Shown: positions 24,193 to 35,695 of the stretch, piece by piece | Numbering within the stretch: position 1 is the first letter of the stretch | How the letters are laid out: each line of letters begins with the position of its first letter | Assembly: GCA_905331475.1 (NCBI GenBank) | Contig: CAJNYU010004374.1 | Coordinates: 19,099-83,098, forward strand | Reading direction: 5' to 3' | Length of the DNA stretch: 64,000 nt | DNA from: Rotaria socialis | Taxonomy: Eukaryota > Rotifera > Eurotatoria > Philodinida > Philodinidae | The notes under the pieces: generated by a model | The model's input: the letters and a program-made list of their open reading frames with translations, nothing else | The model's database searches: none | Told to the model about the DNA's origin: nothing | Translations under genes and position numbers: made by a program

Positions 24193-26453
24193 TTATTGAC
24201 GACAACAGCAATACGATATGAATATAAAACCAAACATGCATAATAAACAGAGTGTATCAACATAAAAAAGGAATGATTGGCATAGAAGTACAGCACATGA
24301 ATATGCAATAATACGACCTAAATAACGAAGTGCTAAAGATTGGGCAAATGTTGATGATGAAAAAACTTTCATTGAATTACAAATAGAATCTAGAAACGAA
24401 ACAAAAATGAGCACTTTTTTCTGTGGATTTATTAAAATATAAAGAAGAATTTACAAATTAAAATCGTCGACCATAAACCAAGAACAATTCCATAGGAGAA
24501 AAATAGAACATATTTCATGGTTAATGAATCAATATTATATAGACTATCTTGCATTCGAGTGAAATACGATATAATAATTGTTATCGAATGAAGAAGTGTC
24601 GTAAATGTTATACAGGTCTAAAGAAATTTGAAACAATTCGAAGGCATTCAAAGGCTAATTTCTTTTTACCATCGTTGTCATACGTTTAATAATCAAAACA
24701 ATTAATACACTTGATATTGTTGAGCTTAATCCGTAGATAATCAACATTTCGGCTGCATGTCGAAGCCCGTAAAGGCATGTAACATCAAACTACATCATAG
24801 AGAGCAAAAAGCAAAATTTAAAAACCGATCCTCCAGTCTCATAGTCTAGTTGAGACTTTTTTTTGTAAGCGCTAATTATTCATGCGGATTTCAATCCACG
24901 AAAAAGCACTCTCGACAAGATTAATATTATATCAAAAGTGATCACGCATTCAGAATATCCTTTTATCGAGTGTAATTACCTTGATAATATTTCCAAAAAC
25001 ATAACCTTCTTGGAAACCAATAAATAAAGCAAATAAATAATATTTCGAATGAATTCTGTTCGATATGTCATTCGCTGCATCTTTATTTGAATAAGTAAAT
25101 ATTGATAATCGCCTACTCATAGTTATTACTGATGTTGTCCATTCTGTACTAATTTGTATAATTAAACTAATCGTCATTAAAACAATTAGGCTAATAAAAA
25201 GTATATAGCGCGTGGGTTCATTGGCCCATACTAGAAAATGCAAAACATGATTATGATAGAGAAAGACATTTTTTTTTAAACTGACCTTGCGTTTTTTCTC
25301 CTAAGTGCAAATTTAAATTTATTAAAATTGCCTGTGCTGTTGGTTCTAAAAATTGTTTACTATCATCTTGTTGATTTATTAACTGCAAACATGAAATTGC
25401 AATACATGATTGAGAACCAATTAGTATATAATTGTATTTCCATTGTTGAAATAAAATGACAACTAAGAAACAGCCGCCACCAATGGCTAATGCTAAATGA
25501 CAAATACAATTATAAATACAAATAAATAATTTAATACGTTCGGTTAAAAATTTTCTATCTTCAATGGGTAATGTTGTTGATAATTGTAATAGATGATCAA
25601 ATGTTTTTATTACCATGCAACTAAGACACACACCAGTTACACAGGCGCTTACAAGTAGACAATAATAAAACGAATGAAAATATTGCATTATGATCCATGT
25701 TGAAGTAAATATTGTTGTAAAAACAATTAAAATTTGTGAACAACGATCGTATGCGAGCATATCGGAAATTTTCCAACGGCAACGATTGGCATGTGTATGT
25801 GATGTGTATGCAGCAAGACTCAATGCCGATATCGACGAACTTAAATGTAGTGTTAATAGAATTTGAAAACTACGTTCCATTGAATAGATTGACGTTTGAA
25901 GAACTTCAGTTGAAAATAGACATGCTAATACTAAGACTGATGCAAACGATCGAAGCAAGAGAATGCGATGGCCAGATATGATGGTTATGGCTGATGAACT
26001 TAATGAATCGGTACGTTCATTTGATGACTGATTTGCTAGTGGTGGATTGCTTGATGAAAATGATTTTGTCAATGGAGATACTTTAAGAGATTTATGAAGA
26101 CCATGAACAGGAGAATCAAGTAAAAGTGTTGCATTTTCTAGTAAACTATTATTGCCAGCAGAACGAACAACTGGCTGGCTAGTACTTCGTTGAATGTAAC
26201 CATTGACACGACATGAATAACTATCAGATATAGCACATAACGATCGTGTAGTGTTAATATGATCAATAATAGACGATATGGATGAAGCATTCGAACATAA
26301 AACTTCTAGACGGTCTTGTTTAGATGTAAGAATTGCTATTTGATAACTATTTCGACGTGGTTGAATATCATTTCGAAGTAAATTATTATTATTATTATTA
26401 GTAGTAAGAGAATTTGTAAAATTTTCAGAAATATAATTGACGTTATTGTTCAT
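24193..26453 (-). CDS. UNC93-like membrane protein (major facilitator superfamily type)
   Basis: Predicted polytopic membrane protein. Five exons on the minus strand: 26453-25286, 25230-24980, 24789-24670, 24617-24455, 24389-24193, with consistent phases, giving 632 aa. The first about 160 residues are a Ser/Asn-rich cytosolic tail. About ten or more hydrophobic segments follow. The strongest family resemblance is GFQEGYVFGNIIK joined to FDVTCLYGLRHAAEM, which parallels the UNC93 GFxxAFxxGxxxKxxITCxxG region. The C-terminus shows YLGRIIAYSCAVLL and a final hydrophobic segment. UNC93 proteins act as K+ channel regulators (UNC-93) or receptor trafficking factors (UNC93B1); which role applies here is unknown. 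The family call rests on motif resemblance only. Confidence 0.7.
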
Positions 26454-27728
26454 GCTTAATGAATAACAGTCTGTATGAAATACAAATAGTTCACTTGATC
26501 ATTTTGCCCAGACCCATTGGATATTTAAGAAAACTAACAATAGGAAAGTACAGAAGAAGAAACTTGTCGCATGCATCGATGAATTATTGGCATTGATTAA
26601 TTAGATCTACTCTACGTTTTTTTTCTGGCATCCTTAAGCTGACATCTGTCAATTAGATTTCGTAGAGATATATACTTCTATATAGGAATGATGTATAAGT
26701 GTCGTAACTTTCTATCTATGATTAGCACGTCTAGCTTCCTATTTTACGAACTTGTTGCTTAGTACTAGTGTTGGTGCTTCACTTTACTCTACCTTCCGGT
26801 GGCTCTATAATTCTTGTTTCCGTTCTTTTCTGCAAAACACGCAGCAATCAACCGGATTGTTCTGATAAGATTTTCAAAACAATATTAACAATAGCACAGC
26901 TTGTTCTAAATTTCTTTCTAGTCATTCTCATCGGCAGTGTCGTATTTTCGAGTACTCTCTCATTTCTATGACAACATCTTGTAATGGAAAGGAAATGGTC
27001 TACTTGCTCAATAGTTCTTATCTTACTCTACAAAGAGACAAGAAGAAAAGAAGAAGAAGAAAGCGATTCTATTTGCAAGGATTAGCATAATAATATGCAA
27101 TAGAAATAGGACTCTGCCAACCAATAAGTTTGGTTATAACAAAGGGACCAGCTGATTAATAATGATGATGATGAGCCAACCGCCTTCATTTATATTATTT
27201 TCTTTTGTTGCTGCTATCTGACAAAGTCATAGATATACGTATAGCTGCTATGATCATCTATGAAAGTTTACATTTAGAGGCGGAATCTCAACAACCATTG
27301 GTATGAAATGAAGCGTCACATTGTTATTAATATTGAGAACAAAGAAAAAATAGTCTATCATATGATTTCTTTTGTGGATTTAATCTTTTTAATGATTACA
27401 CTAACAAAACCATATTCTTTTTTTGTTATTGTTGATGACAACCAGGAAAAAAATCTATAAAAAAGCTAAACATGAAATAAGAAAAGTAATCGTAGTTCAT
27501 TATTCTAGCGATGATGGAATTCAATACAAACCGATGATCCTCAAGACATATAAATAGGTATATTCTCATGCAAAAATTATATGTTGATAACAGAAATTCA
27601 TCTGTTATCAACATATGACACAGCAAAAGCATACAATAGATAAGATCTTAAAGGCAACCGCGAACAAACACAATTACATCTTCAAACAATATTTGGTGTT
27701 AACATATTCAAAAGAATTAAGCAGAATA
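26454..27728. other. Intergenic region between divergent genes
   Basis: About 1.3 kb between the UNC93-like and secreted-protein genes. It must contain both promoters. A perfect hairpin lies at 27579-27616 (separate entry). No convincing coding sequence. Confidence 0.5.
27579..27616. repeat. Perfect 16-bp inverted repeat with 6-bp loop
   Basis: ATATGTTGATAACAGA at 27579-27594 is followed, after AATTCA, by its exact reverse complement at 27601-27616. It lies about 113 bp upstream of the secreted-protein ATG at 27729. It could be a hairpin, a tiny repeat remnant or a palindromic binding site. Confidence 0.85.
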
Positions 27729-28703
27729 ATGCAAAAAATTCTGTTTACAATCATTTTTTTACTGATCATATCAGTTCATCGATCAGAACAGCAAGGCCAA
27801 AATGCCATCCATACATTATTTGGTGATAGAAATAAAACTGATGTTGTTTATTACGGATATGTTGATTTGGATAAATCTGAATATACTATATTAAATACAT
27901 TAAATGTTGACGATGTTGGGAATCCTCGTCAACGAAAATATCAAATTTTACCGCTGACTTACGATCCTACAAATGATATTGCATTTATGGCAGCACCGAA
28001 TAATCAAAATCAAACCATATTAAGTGTACTGAATGCAACCACTGGTGTTCTTTTACACGCATTCAGTTCAATTCCTAATCGAATTATTTCTCTTCAATAT
28101 GATATATTTAATAAAAAATTGTTTGCCCATACTGAAGCAAATGTTGACAATGTAACACACATTGTAGAAATCGACACAAATACTGGAAGTTTTAAACAAA
28201 TTTTAGGTGAAATATCTGGAGCTAAACCAACTGATATATGCAGTTATTGTCCAATTTGCAGAAAATATTTTTTTGTCATGATCGAAAATGACCATTTTAC
28301 ATATCTGGCTGTTAATACTACTGATGGCGGTGGAATTAGTTGGCGAGTACCAATAAATTTTGCTCCTCTTAATATCAGATTTAATTATAAAACATTTATA
28401 ATGTATGCTGCTTTTGTAAATCAAACAGATCGAATAACTTCACAAATTGGAATACTAGATAGAACAGTAGGTGGCATTAGTAAAGTTGTTGGAACTATAT
28501 CTAGCCGAGAAAATTTATTAGTCACTCGATTTTCGGCTTTTGACATAGCTACAAGCACATATTATATATCGGATGTAATGAGAATTCCCTTTTCGCGTGG
28601 AATATCATCACTTAATGTCAACACCTCAGAAACAAAGCGAGTTACTTTACCAGAGAATAATTACAATTCCTATGCATGGTTTATTAAACAATTCGTTCAA
28701 TAA
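27729..28703 (+). CDS. Predicted secreted protein of unknown function
   Basis: I do not recognise a named family. I start it at the internal ATG 27729 because it opens a clear signal peptide: MQKILFTIIFLLIISVHRSEQ. An upstream in-frame ATG at 27615 would bury this sequence. The mature part, about 300 aa, is Asn/Thr-rich with many N-x-S/T sequons. It shows repeated short strand-like blocks with spacing that suggests a beta-propeller (for example LSVLNATTG, HIVEIDTNTG, GILDRTVGG). Cys residues cluster in DICSYCPICRK. It is intronless and intact. An extracellular or luminal location is inferred from the signal peptide. Confidence 0.7.
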   Translation: MQKILFTIIFLLIISVHRSEQQGQNAIHTLFGDRNKTDVVYYGYVDLDKSEYTILNTLNVDDVGNPRQRKYQILPLTYDPTNDIAFMAAPNNQNQTILSVLNATTGVLLHAFSSIPNRIISLQYDIFNKKLFAHTEANVDNVTHIVEIDTNTGSFKQILGEISGAKPTDICSYCPICRKYFFVMIENDHFTYLAVNTTDGGGISWRVPINFAPLNIRFNYKTFIMYAAFVNQTDRITSQIGILDRTVGGISKVVGTISSRENLLVTRFSAFDIATSTYYISDVMRIPFSRGISSLNVNTSETKRVTLPENNYNSYAWFIKQFVQ

Positions 28704-29003
28704 AATGAAACGCCTTCCGGTTTTATTTGATTTTTAGAAATTTTTCGAATTAAAAATAAATTCAATATACTTTCTTTTCTCTTGTTTAAATATGTATTAG
28801 AATTATCATGCAAATCATTGATAAACATTTGAAATTGTATATTAAATCGTCCTATTTGAAAACATAATACTGCCCCTTGGAAATACATATCGTATCAATA
28901 GCAATTGAGTCATATCAGTGAGTCTTTTCATTCCAAAATTTCGACAACATATTCAAACTGTCGCCCAGTAGATATTATGTAGACTAAGAGATTAAGGATT
29001 CGG

Positions 29004-30630
29004 TTAAATCTTATCAGGTGTATCTTCGTCTTTAACTAGAATGCCGTAAGGGCGAACGGCATTCGGATCAACGACACGCCAAATAAGACCGGTCGAAGTG
29101 GGCACATGATGAGTAGTGAATTTTCCTGGCTGTACACGACACATAAAAACAACTCGAAATGTTTTGTTCGTTCTATCTGGTAGTTGTACATAGAACGGTC
29201 TCGTATACTGCGGATGGGCGCCCCCGTCACAATGAGTTGTCAAATAGATTCCCGGTTGATCCATAGTTGGTCCCATTTGTTCCACTGCTTCTTGTCTCAC
29301 GAAATCATTTTCAGCCGCATTTACTATGAGACCATTGGAAGCAACTCCGCTTATTTTCCTTGAATCTGTTCCATGGAAGGCAACTGGCCATTCGCCTTTG
29401 CCATTGGTAGAACCAAGCCAAACAGCATCATCTGGATACTTTTGATCAACTTTGAGTGCATGACGATACCAACCAATTGGCAAATAGTAAGTGTAACCAC
29501 CACGATGTTGAGACTCAGGCATGCCTGACTTTCTATAGTCCATATTATAGGCTGGAGCGAAATCGCTCGGTCTCAGCTGTAGATATGATAGCATAGGCGC
29601 CCATGAGTATGGATATTCCGCTGGTTTAATATAATGAAGTATAGCATTTTCTTCAAAGCCTAAACGAGCTCGTTCCTGAAATAATGTTTTGTTTTAGTTT
29701 TTGTCAGATCTATAGCCCACGATATGAATAGCTCACCTGAAAATCGTCAGCCATTTGTTTGGTTTCTTTCTGATTAGGACTTGTGAGACCAAAGTGAACA
29801 ATCGTTGTATTAGGCGTTTCGACTGATTTCTCAACAGAAAATACTCGAACATAATCCTCAGGAATATTTAATTTTCGAGCAATTGCTTGAGTAAAGTTTA
29901 ATAGGAAATCTTTCATAGTATCGTTCGATTTAGCAAGATTTTTATCATAGTCGAGATGTACAAGAACGGAAAATCCCGCCGTTGGAATATTGTTCGTCGG
30001 CAGTAAATGAGCACTGCCTAAATTAGCTACTCCACAGGCAGTTCGATAAGCACTCTCGTCGAAGGGTAGCTCACCGTTAGTAAAGCTCAAATCGGCACCG
30101 AATTGTTGAGCGAAAGCATCAAGCATTAATATGAGCGTTTCGGTAGAATTTTCATCTACATTAATTGGTTGCTGACGGAAGTTGTTCGATTGTCCAGTAG
30201 CCATTCTATAGCGGGCCACAGTGTTAAATGGGCGTTGATCAACAGTATCCGATGGATAGACAATGCCTTTCAATGCTTCTTGCTCATCGTCTGCATCAAA
30301 CCATGAAGGTGCCATTTTGAGTTTCGTTTTATCATGTCCAATATTCATTTTCGTGATGTTTGGTCTAAGCTCTGTGCCGAGTTTTACACATGGTACTACG
30401 GTAGCACTGGTGGGTGGCTCGATGACTGGACGCGTATAAGCCTTGCGAAGTTTCTGATTACGCTTTCGAATTAATTCGTTAATGCGTTCATTCAATTCTT
30501 CAATGCGTTTACTGATAGTATTACTATTACCTGTACCTCGATTGTTAGATTTGATTACAAGCGCATCACGTTCTTCTGTCAACTGTTTGATAACTTTATT
30601 GAAATCATTGACATTATTCAGATTGTCCAT
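29004..30630 (-). CDS. Uncharacterised protein with possible ADP-ribosyltransferase-like C-terminus
   Basis: Two exons, 30630-29737 and 29675-29004, with a 61-bp intron, giving 521 aa. Residues about 10-60 are a charged coiled coil (QLTEERDALV, ERINELIRKRNQK). The middle part is of unknown fold. The C-terminal half has a block with WLGSTNGKGEWPVAFHGT followed about 50-60 residues later by GIYLTTH and TRPFYVQ. The His of FHGT and the Tyr of GIY are arranged like the first two residues of the PARP-type His-Tyr-Glu triad; that reading is my inference, and I cannot place a third catalytic Glu with confidence. No signal peptide or membrane segment. The gene appears intact. Confidence 0.75.
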
Positions 30631-32074
30631 TGCTCAAACCAACAATAATTCGTATCTGTTGCTGTTCTAGAAAAGACAAACGAGAAATTATATTTCTTAT
30701 GGCAGAAAAGTAGATATGTTCGAAATATATATTTTGTCGACATTTAAACTACCATTCGTATTGGTATACTTTTCTGCTCACAAAAGCATTGAATAAAAAA
30801 ACTGGCAAACGACAAATAACGTTTGAAGTTTTTCTTTTCGTAATTTTAATATGATTACGCATAATAGTAAAATTATTGAAATGTCTACTTCCAGATTTCA
30901 CTCGCTGACTGTTGAAAAATCCAAGTCAACAGAAAAAATATCATGATAATATAAAAACAAGTTGCCTATACTGTTTCAGTTTTTTAAACTTTAAAAAATA
31001 CAGAGTATAAGACAGTATGGGCATGAATAATTTCGAACACGGCTACTAACCATCGACTTGTAACAAAAAGAAACAGTCGCACCTGTAACTATTCATCAAG
31101 TATTTACACGAAATATATTTTTTTCTGTTGATTGAAGAAAGAGAAAGTATTCACACTTTCTTTATTTGTGAAAATTTGAAATAAACGAAAAAGCAACTGT
31201 ATACATATGTCTGTCATTCTTACTTAAAGAGTTTAAAGAAACTAAATTTTATGGTAGTTATACTTTATCCCTTTTGGCTTATAACATTATGAGGTTGGTT
31301 AATAAGTTTACTTACATTTAGTTCAGCATTATAGAGCGGATTTTTTTTGCCACCATTATTATGCAAAGATATTTGATAAGCAAACGAGTCTCTTCGCATT
31401 GAAATAAAATCACCGTTTTGATTTTTTGCATTTTACAATGCTTCTCGTGCACTGCTACTCTTTGTCAAAGAAAAGCAAATATAAATTGAAGCAGCGTAAA
31501 TGAGTTTTGAATCTCTTTCATATACTAAATCGATTCAGATGCTGAGTTACTCACATAAATTCAGGTACACAAGCTACACGTTAGCATTATCTTGTCCCTG
31601 TGTATATTGATTTTTTTGACTGACTACTTGTTAATACTTTCTCACAGAAGTTGTGGCTTCGTAATCGAAGTCGATCAAGTAAATGATATCCACTTAGTAA
31701 ATCTTTCTAACATTTAATTTAACATTTATGGTGCCAAGAAGTTTCAAAAAATAACATTGCAATAATTGAATTTCGCACTTATACGGCTTGCTCTACGTTC
31801 GCTATCAATCTAAATCAATTAGCGGCTCGATGATGGGCTTCAAATAAGTTCAGAACGGATTACAAATTTATATTGAAAAAACGATTTTCATATTTAGGTC
31901 TTGATTAAGTGGAACTATCATTGTGTATATTTTGATGATCGATGGTAAAAGCAAGCTTAAAGAAAAAAATGATTTAGCATATAACTCTATTAAGTACATG
32001 TCGTGCTCTCATACATAATCGTTTCATTTAGTCAGTTTCTTTGTTGAATAACTGGTCATCATACAAATGTTTTT
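30631..32074. other. Intergenic region
   Basis: About 1.4 kb of AT-rich sequence upstream of the 29004-30630 gene and downstream of the GPCR relic. I see no gene, structured RNA or clear repeat. Confidence 0.5.
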
Positions 32075-32843
32075 TTATGCAATTGCTCTTCTCGTTATTC
32101 TTCCATAAATTTCCACAAGCGTTTTCTTAAGTCCACTGCGATAAGTTGCTGATATTAACATATAAGCATAGACGCTTACACATTGATAAGAACTATAGAT
32201 GAGAAATGCAATTGCTGGGATTAATAATTCTATTTTCCGCGTATCACGAACTTTTCGTGAGTTTATTGTAATCGTAGGATACAATTTAACTTCGAAAAGA
32301 GTTAGAGTTGTAATTAAAAAACCAAACAATTTGTATGCGTAGCATGTGTGCGAATTGATGATTCATACACTGCGTCTCTGTTTGTTGTGCTGTTCCAATA
32401 CATTTTTTAAGATTTTGATGAGTTAGAGCGCCAAAAATTGAAATATTAGCAGCTTTTATTGAACTCCATTGTCATCGACGCACATCCCGACTTGTCGAAC
32501 AATAGTGATCAGCAGATGCTAAGCATAACATCAGTATTGACACGGTAGTAAAGACAGTTTGGAGATAAGTGGAAATTTTACATAGAATAAGTTTTGATCT
32601 ACTAAAATATCTATTGTGTGAAACATCAAAGATAATAGATACAAGATTAGTTAATAGTGTAAATGAATTAGTAATATCACCTGCGAGTAAATAGAATAAA
32701 CATGGATTAGCTTTCAATTTAGTACTAAACATTAGAGCATTAATCGAGTTATCGATTAAACCGAAAATGAGCAGTAAAAAAGAACCGTAAAGCCATAATT
32801 GATTGGTTGCAAACTTCAATGTTTCAATCTTGTTTTGTTGCAT
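32075..32843 (-). pseudogene. Decayed seven-transmembrane receptor (GPCR)
   Basis: Rhodopsin-like receptor remnant. The 5' part (32843 to about 32475) encodes TM1-TM3, with LASADHYCSTSRDVRR at the end of TM3 in place of a DRY-type motif. The frame then meets TGA directly before QWSSIK; this looks like a CGA-to-TGA change. The following segment is too short to hold TM4 and TM5. The remainder (32329-32075) is in another frame and encodes a TM6-TM7 region (IELLIPAIAFLIYSSYQ, then YRSGLKKTLVEIYGRI). So it carries a nonsense codon, a deletion and a frameshift. The ligand class cannot be told. Confidence 0.75.
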
Positions 32844-33614
32844 GTTTGAAATCTATTGGAAAGTTTAGAAAATGAATAGGTCCCTGAAAATGAAATTTTT
32901 GTTTCTGATTTCACAAAAAATGCCATCTGGATTTATTTTTATGTCTGTCTAGATTGAATGAGTCAATGATAAATTTATCAATAGGATATTGTATTTATTT
33001 GCTTCTATTAAACATTATTATTAATGTTTTGATCTAATCATCGACTATATTTGAGAGACAAATGGTTAATATTTGTACAAAATACTAGCAGTATCCAACG
33101 ATTGAACAATAGAAACTCTTAATCTGCCGAGGAATTGCCAGTGCCATTGTGATAATTCCTAGAGGAAATGACAATCAACCATTGGCTCCCTCACAGTTCC
33201 AACAATCGCGAAACTGGCGATATTGCTTTTTAAATAATTTGTGCACGGAACTATTGATTCGCACAATTTTGCAGATGAGAATGAGTGTAAAAACAAAAAT
33301 GATCGCGAATATTCCATATTTTTACCATTAATATGCAAGAAGCTGTAGAGGAACTGAGGAGGAATTCCTAATTCTCAGTCTTTGACACCCCTCTTTTTTG
33401 TTTAACCACTGCAATTCTGCACAAAAACCATGACTCAGTGGTGATGATTTATCAGCGTCTGAGTCACCCTGTCGGTTGCACAATTACTTGTTTTTCTTTC
33501 TTTCGTTCTCTCATCTGTGATTGCTTGAAACGAGAAAAGATTATAAAGTGTTGAGAAATTATTATATATACGACGCAATAAAGAACACATTACATTCATT
33601 CCTCAAAATTTTCT
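32844..33614. promoter_or_regulatory. Upstream region of the DUF4139 gene with TATA-like box and paired AP-1/bZIP-type sites
   Basis: TGACTCA occurs at 33431-33437 and its reverse complement TGAGTCA at 33460-33466. A TATAAAG lies at 33542-33548, about 70 bp before the ATG at 33615. TGA(G/C)TCA is the known AP-1 / CNC-bZIP half-site core. The regulatory role is inference. Confidence 0.45.
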
Positions 33615-35538
33615 ATGGCAGAAACAACTACAATTAGCGCGTCGGTTGCGCCATTAATAACGCAAAAGCTACCAGTCGTTCGCTTTAATATCGATCTGCA
33701 ATGTCCTATTCAATATGTCACTGTCTACAACGATCGGGCAGAAGTCACACGAATTCTACGACATCATTTTGATGTTGAAGGTACATATGAACTTGTGCTC
33801 GATGGGTTTTCTACATTTGTAGATGAAACATCGTTGCATGTCAGTGGTGGAACAGGTAAATCATGCACCATCCTCGAAGTATCGTATCAAACACGACATG
33901 AAGATATCGCTCCACCATCAGATTTGTCATCTCTCGATCAACTTCAAAATCAACTTGAAAACATTCTCACTGAAATCGAGACACATAAACGTGAATTAGC
34001 ACGACTCGTCAAGCAACGCGCTTGGCTCGATGGACGTTCTACCAAATTAATGAATCAAGATGGGCCGTGTACGAGTAGTGATCTGGATAATATGCAACAA
34101 TTCCTCGAGTTCTATCACAAAACACTATTGATACTCGACGATCAGTCAGCAGGTGAAGAAGACGAAATTAAGAAATTGAATGATCGTCAAGAAGCTTTGA
34201 AATCTCAAATCAATCAACACGGTGCCACAGCTGAAGTGAATCGACGAAAAACATGTCGAGAAATGACGATCACAGTTCATGTCGCTGATGGTCAAATTGA
34301 TGTAGCACTCGAAGTATCCTATTTGATTGGTAACTGTTCTTGGACTGCTAGCTATGATGTTCGTGTAAGTAGTGTCGAAGCAAATCGACAACGAACACAA
34401 CTTACTTACTATGGAATAATTGTAAGTATTCGATTTCAGTGAGAATATATCTAGGTATGAATCTCATACATACGTATTTAGGTCAACAGAAGTCAAGAAA
34501 ACTGGCATGATGCAAATTTCTCGTTGTCTACTGCAACACCATCGTTGGGCGGAACTCCACCGAAATTGAGTACACTCAAAATCGATTATTACAAACCATC
34601 GCCGCCAACTTATCACAGACCTACCCGTAAAATTCAAGCAGTTGTTATGGATCGAGGTGAATCTTTGGATGCAATTGAGTTACAATGTGCGAGTTTATAC
34701 TCGAAACGCTCGAAAGGTGCATTCAGGTCATTTCGTGGTAAATCATCGCTTAACTATGACCCCACCATTGAAGAAAACAATGAAGCTGCAGAAACTCAAG
34801 TCAATGTTCTCACTTCTACAACTGAAGCCAGTATGTCTAGTACGAGTTTTGTCATTCCTCGTCGATCAACAATCGATTCTGATGTCAGTATTCTAATTAC
34901 ACAGTGATCTCGAATACTAATGTAATCTTTCGTTTTTTTTCTAGGGAAAACCGCACAAGGTCACCATCGGTGTTCTAGATCTCACTTCAACATTTACATA
35001 CACTGTTGTGCCAAAGTTGTCGCTTCATGCCTTCCTCAAAGCATCAACAATAAATACATCCGATAAACAACTTCTAGCGGGACCAGTGTCTGTGTTTATG
35101 GATAATAATTTTATTACACACAGTTCGATCGAAAATGTTTGCATTGGTGATACATTTGATCTACCACTTGGTACAGATGCTAGTGTCAAAGTCGAATACA
35201 AACCAGTAAAGAAAATGGTCGACAAACAAGGTTTCATTTCAAAAGTGCACCATGAAACGATTCGTCATGAGACTCATATTGTTAACACCAAAGCCACTGA
35301 GACGACGGTGTTTGTCTACGAACAAATACCTCTATCTTCAGATGAGAAGATCAAAGTGAAATTGATCACACCAGATATAAGACAAAAAGAACTCGCACGT
35401 AACTGCACAGTAACAATGAACGATAAGAACAATTTAGAATGGAAATGTGTTTTGCAATCACACGGTGAATATCGATTTCCGTTAGAATATCTGATGGAAT
35501 GGCCAGTAGAGAAACGTGTGGAATTCAAGGAAGAATAG
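33615..35538 (+). CDS. DUF4139/DUF4140 (MuiA-like, F37C4.5-type) protein
   Basis: Three exons: 33615-34421, 34482-34883, 34945-35538, giving 600 aa. The N-terminal domain has VTVYNDRAEVTR and LVLDGFSTFVDETSLHVSG, typical of the DUF4140 start of mucoidy-inhibitor-A-like proteins. A coiled coil follows (about residues 110-200, QLQNQLENILTEIETHKREL). The DUF4139 body shows LEVSYLIGNCSWTASYDVR, YYGII joined to VNRSQENWHDANFSLSTA, and a late AFLKASTINTS...LLAGPVSVFMD block. The C-terminus has EWPVEKRVEFKEE. The family is widespread in bacteria and eukaryotes and its biochemical role is not established. The gene looks intact, with a plausible promoter upstream. Confidence 0.88.
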
Positions 35539-35695
35539 AAACTAACTTCTTAGGGCATTTTTATTGTAATAGTACAACATTTAATTTTGTTTTCATATTC
35601 AAAATACAGTTATACTTGAAAATTGTTAGCTCTATCTAGTATTATACTGATAGATTCAAATTATTCATTTGCACTGAAGAAAATATCGTTACTAT

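Noticed and set aside
25736-25981. Plus-strand open frame of 81 aa
   Set aside because: Antisense shadow of UNC93-like exon 1.
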